From Liriodendron chinense (taxonomy: Eukaryota; Streptophyta; Magnoliopsida; Magnoliales; Magnoliaceae): DNA of 64,000 bases. Every line of letters starts with the position of its first letter. Position 1 is the stretch's first letter. This document shows, piece after piece, positions 60,310 through 64,000 of the stretch. Location of the stretch: NCBI GenBank assembly GCA_003013855.2, contig PVNU02004100.1, positions 1,462,501-1,526,500 on the forward strand, read 5' to 3'. The translations under genes and the position numbers were made by a program. The notes beneath the pieces are model-generated. The model had not been told where the DNA came from. It saw nothing but the letters and a program-made list of their open reading frames with translations, and did not search any database.

Positions 60310-61056
60310 GACCCCGTCGACTGGTGGTCGGGGAGGCTGTGATCAGAGTCCAACGAGTTGGGCGAGTCTATCCAGACGCTCTGTTCCCGGAGATAGTGAT
60401 TCTAAACCGTCTCCTGAGCGGTTTGGGCCTCGAGTGAAGACCGCTCATCGCGTTCCCATCGTCGATGGAGGAAAGAATATAAAAAAACATGTGGAAGCTA
60501 TATAGGGCTGAAAAGGTACGGAGTCGACTCTCCAAAGTTGTCGGCAGCGTTCCGACTGATGATACAAGTGAGGCAAGGGAGGAAGGGGAAATGAGCTCTC
60601 AAGTAGATCTGGGTGGAAATTGCCCTATAGAGGGGGCTGAAGATAACGAGCTGATATATGATAAATCTGTTCCTAAAGCAGATACAAAACCCATCCCTAT
60701 GGATCTTGATAGTGGGGTGCAAGCTGAAGGTCTTCCCCTTTCCAACCCTGTTGAGACCGATGCTGCAGTCTACCCTAGCCCTATTCCTGAGACGGAGCTT
60801 GTTATTGTTACGAAAGGGGCAGCACCTCCCTCTCAAGAGACTGCGCCCTCTGATGTTGCCAGTGCATCTGAGCCGATTGTGGAAGCATCCCCTGTTGCTG
60901 AACCAGTTCAAGCTGCTACTACCCCTGAGATCGTCGTTCTTTCTTCTCCTGAATTACCTGAGCCAGCAATGGAGACTGTAATTGAATGTGTCCCGGCATC
61001 ATCAACGCCCATTGCTTCAACTAGTGCACCGGTCGACGATGTTCCTAAAGTCGCTG
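60310..61056 (+). pseudogene. PMD gene, third exon region
   Basis: Resumes right after the GCAGG duplication. Ser/Pro/Arg-rich, then Pro/Ala/Val-rich (EPIVEASPVAEPVQAATTPE). Frame changes are needed near 60480. It ends GTCGCTG/GTATAC. Confidence 0.6.
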
Positions 61057-61171
61057 GTATACTACCTGTCTTTACTATTTTGTTTGCTTCCTTTCTTCTA
61101 TGGCTTTCGTATGTTGATGTTTATCATTGTTCTTTTAGTGATTGCTTTTGCCAGCGTCCCTGTACCTGTAG
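61057..61171 (+). other. PMD gene intron, 115 bp
   Basis: GTATACTACC ... TGTACCTGTAG. Splicing joins PKVA to VLPEIFISSFRGLSRTKV in frame. Confidence 0.6.
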
Positions 61172-61840
61172 TTTTGCCTGAGATATTCATTTCATCTTTC
61201 CGAGGCTTGTCAAGGACCAAAGTGAATCTTCTGAAGAGCCTTTTGTCTGATATCACCGACTCATTAAAGAATGGAGATGAATGGTCTATCTTGGACGAAG
61301 CACTACAGGCACTAGAACTCAATACTACATGGCTCGGGATTAACGTCTCTTTAATAGTCAGTCATGTGGTCAGTTCAAGGAAGGGATGACTCGAGTAAAT
61401 GAGGCGAGGTACCTCAGGGTTGACCCTTCTATTGAGGAAAAGCGTAGTCATTTGCAGTCCCTTCTCCCAAAGCTTGAATTATACGAGGCGGACGTGGCTA
61501 TAGTAAGGAAAGATTTGCATGTTGCTAACGCTGGATGTCAAGAAGCTACTGAACGTCTTGCGGAGATTGATAATGAGATGGCACGGCGGCAAACTGAACG
61601 TTCGGTCGTCCATCTCAAAATTTTGAAGTTTAGTGGTCAAAAGGCTCGTCTGCAGTCATCCATTGACCAACACGAAGCGAAGTGTAATGCTGTGAGGTCC
61701 CAGGTTACAGAGCTGAAGTAGTCTCTCCAAAACATTCCCGACCCTACCCAAGTCTTGACTGAGGTTGAAGCAGTGCAGAAGGTGATTGAAGAATCTGCAG
61801 TTAACTTGTTAGAACAATGTTTGAAAACTTTAGATGGTTG
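61172..61840 (+). pseudogene. PMD gene, C-terminal coiled-coil region
   Basis: FRGLSRTKVNLLKSLLSDI, a frame change near 61380, then heptad-rich KRSHLQSLLPKLELYEADVA and further. An in-frame TAG at about 61719 precedes the last 40 codons. Confidence 0.65.
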
Positions 61841-62289
61841 AACTGTAGCAATCTTCATTTGTAATTTGGAACATGTTGTAATGATGATGTTATAATGATA
61901 TGTATACTATTCACGTGATTTTTGCTATTTGTTCGATCTACTTGATACTTCTTTTGTTTGAATTTAGGTTTGAAAATAAATCAGACTATTTTGAAAGGAA
62001 CCTCCCCTTGTTGGGATTCAAACCTATGCTTATACGAAATGGGTGTGACCGAGTTCTGATTTAAGGCTCATTTTTCCATTCTAATTCTTGATAGTCTTAA
62101 ATAGGGCAGGGTGATGTGCCTAACACGTCCCGGGTCTTAATGACTTTCCTGATACCTGTGTAAACACACAAAAATAGATGATTAGTACCTGTAACTGTAA
62201 GTATTAATTATTGTATGGTATCATTTGGTGTTTGTTTATTACACCTTCCCTCTAATGGGGTGTTTACAAATCACAATGGTAGGCTACTG
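61841..62289. other. Sequence between the convergent PMD gene and Tat pol
   Basis: About 450 bp, AT-rich, with no ORF. It corresponds to the shared 3' region of a Tat element. Confidence 0.45.
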
Positions 62290-64000
62290 TCAAGTATAGT
62301 ATCTTTTCAAACACCGGCCATTCACCAGGAAACTGATGCCTTGCCCCTTGCAATCAATTACTCGATAGGCCCCATTGGAATAAACTTCATCGATGATACA
62401 CACTGGATCCCATTTTGGGTCAAATTTGCTTTTAAGACCTTGAGCCAGTGCAGGACATTTCATCATTAGTACCAAATCACCCCTTTTGAATGTCCTGTGG
62501 CGAACTCATTTGTCGTATGAGGCTGAAATATGCTTTCGATACATTTCGAGCCTTTGTCGAGCTGCGAGTCTTTTTTCATCTAAATCATCAAGTTTGGTTA
62601 TTCTAGTCTTGGCGTTTTGTTCGAATGTTAGGGAGTGTCGGAGTGCGACCTGTAACAACTTAACCTGTATCTCTATTGGGACTACCGCCTCCGATACGCC
62701 CACAATGCTTTGGGCAAATGCTTATCCCAGTCTTTCTTATTTTCCGCTACCATTTTCTTTAAAATTTTCACGATAGTCTTGTTAAAAGCTTCGGCCAGTC
62801 CATTCGCGGGGGGATAGTAAGGTGTCAAATAATGGTGTTTGATCTTGAACTTCATGCACAACTTGTCAATTGTGGCATTCTTGAAAGGTGTTCCGTTGTC
62901 GATGGTGATCTTCTCAGGAATACCATGTCGGTATAATATAGTATGACGGATAAAACCTTCGACATGCTTGGCCTTCACATTCCTACGTGCCACTGCTTCG
63001 GCCCACTTGGAAAAGTAATCTGTCGCGACCAGGATGTACTGATGCCCCTGGGAAGAGGGTGGGCTGATCGATCCGATCACGTCCATGCCCCAGGCTGCGA
63101 AAAGCTAGGACATCACCGATTGATGTAACTCTTCCGGTGGAGAGTGTATGATATCTGCATGGATTTGACATTGATGGCATTTCTTGACATATTCTATCGC
63201 ATCTCTTATCATCGCGGGCCAATAATATCCCATGTGTCGAACATGATGATGTAAGTTCTTGCCTCCTTGGTGAGCACCACACTCTCCCCCGTGAGCCTCT
63301 TCAATGTGGCATATGCTTCATCTTGGTCCGAGCAACGCAGCAACACTCCCTCATATGAGCGCTTGTAAAGGATGTCATTCTGTATTATAAATGAACCAGC
63401 GCGTCTTCTAACTTGCGTGCGCATCTTGGGGTCTTCTGGTAAAAATATGTACTTCAAATAGTCGATGAATGGCCTTTTCCAGTCATTTTCTTTCGTTATT
63501 TCAAAGCAGCAGATGGGGTTCGCACTTGATTCATCACCACGCAGTGCAGTTGTCGGTAGAATTCTTCTTTCTTCAATTGTTACTTAGAGTGGACTGCCCT
63601 CGAGATTTTCCAGAGCGGCGGCCAGACTGGCGAGCGCATCGGTCTGTACATTCTCTTGTCTCGGTATATGTGAAATGTTACTGTTCTGAAATTGATCAAA
63701 TAATGATTGCGCTTGATGGCAGAAAGGCGATAATTCAGGTTTGCGGACTTCATATTTTGTCGTCAATTGTCCGATGACTAGCCTGGAATCACCATAGATC
63801 TGTATCGCCTTGATTCGCATTTCTAGGGCGAGCTGTAGTCCGATGATAAGGGCTTGATATTCTGCTTCATTGTTGGTGCAAGCTAGCACGATCATAAATG
63901 AGTAAGGCAGCAAATCTCCCTGCGGACTGATAAATATAACTCCTGCTTCTGCCCTTGTTGACCTGGAGGCTCCATCAAAGTACATTTGCCAAAGCCGCGG
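62290..64000 (-). pseudogene. Second Tat-lineage pol remnant (RNase H, integrase), runs off the right edge
   Basis: On the minus strand, from the right: a second-type RNase H at 63985-63584 (YFDGASRSTRAEAGVIF, NNEAEYQALIIGL, then PRQENVQTDALASLAAAL). An integrase N-terminal region follows at 63457-63120, frameshifted (zinc-finger CHQCQIHADIIHSPPEEL). The integrase core is at 63086-62682 (WAEAVARRNVK, TIDNGTPFKN, PANGLAEAFNK). Last comes an integrase C-terminus at 62703-62290 (KSKFDPKWDP, NGAYRVIDCKG, LVNGRCLKRYY). The usual segment between WAYR and EAVVPIE is partly deleted. The PMD gene faces it from the left. The rest of gag-pol lies beyond the window. Confidence 0.85.

Larger units (their letters stand above)
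51286..61840 (+). pseudogene. Plant-mobile-domain (PMD) gene, antisense cargo of the second Tat element, broken
   Basis: Segments on the plus strand read as one gene: basic N-terminus (MAGGSSNAGPLKAGPSGSKA, then RKRKR); PMD-type region at about 51700-52525 and 52606-53080 (WSSITNSFHFPYGKMSLSLW, then FLVYWLCCIALLSSKQVDSV); and the REPYYPNRFACQFGYDQGVP block near 53245. An acidic Asp/Gly-rich tract follows (53770-53900), then a Pro/Ala-rich linker (60600-61056) and a coiled coil (61390-61840). PMD (PF10536) occurs in host genes and in transposons. Here the gene faces a minus-strand Tat pol tail to tail, as the antisense gene of the intact Tat does. At least three in-frame stops, two or three frame changes and a 6.4-kb insertion make it a pseudogene. 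The function of PMD proteins in elements is not established. Confidence 0.75.

Noticed and set aside
51286..61840. PMD gene as a functional host gene
   Set aside because: Several in-frame stops, frame changes and a 6.4-kb insertion, plus the tail-to-tail position against Tat pol, favour a dead transposon cargo gene.

Overview
This is flowering-plant nuclear DNA, probably from a magnoliid. The magnoliid call is an inference. It rests on the many modules built around GTGGGGCCCACC-type sequence with 'ATGGATGGACGG' and 'CATCATGGTGGG' phrases, which I associate with Magnoliales/Laurales genomes. Introns, TATA-type LTR promoters and many LTR retrotransposons exclude a prokaryote. The only host gene I can support is the 5' end of a minus-strand M1-family aminopeptidase (APM1, puromycin-sensitive type). 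Exons 1 and 2 lie at 20832-20312 and exon 3 lies 19.3 kb away at 1027-925. The rest of that gene runs off the left edge.

Layout. At 1-816 a TRIM element sits in APM1 intron 3. Intron 2 (1028-20311) holds a TIR element (1195-1760), a decayed Ty3/Gypsy chromovirus-like element (about 2240-9213) invaded by hAT MITEs, and a complete, apparently recent Ty3/Gypsy Tat-lineage element (10202-19946). The Tat element has matching 581-bp LTRs, a GGGCC target duplication, an intact 1857-residue gag-pol ORF, and an intact four-exon gene on the opposite strand with its own TATA box. APM1's promoter lies just right of 20832. Next comes a decayed Copia element (about 21607-28232) whose 5' LTR and flank are tandemly duplicated.

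From 29087 to about 47993 there is a large Copia-type element with 1.5-kb LTRs and almost no recognisable coding. It carries a hAT-type foldback element (31652-32756). Its 3' LTR is split by three solo-LTR insertions nested one inside another (39319-47099, 39576-45111, 41503-43987), each with a readable 5-bp target duplication. LTR-derived sequence, a possible SINE, a 43-base poly-C tract and more GGGCCC-type repeats follow (48.0-50.7 kb).

The right end (about 50.8-64 kb) is the 3' part of a second, decayed Tat-lineage element lying on the minus strand. Its pol (RNase H and integrase) runs from the right edge to 62290. Converging on it from the plus strand is a broken plant-mobile-domain (PMD) gene, 51286-61840, split by a 6.4-kb LTR-type insertion (53928-60304, target duplication GCAGG). 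Both Tat elements therefore have the same plan: gag-pol on one strand and a spliced cargo gene on the other, meeting tail to tail, but with different cargo domains.

No rRNA, tRNA gene, CRISPR array or bacterial feature was seen. Most of the window is repeat, so short ORFs outside the listed genes were treated as chance.
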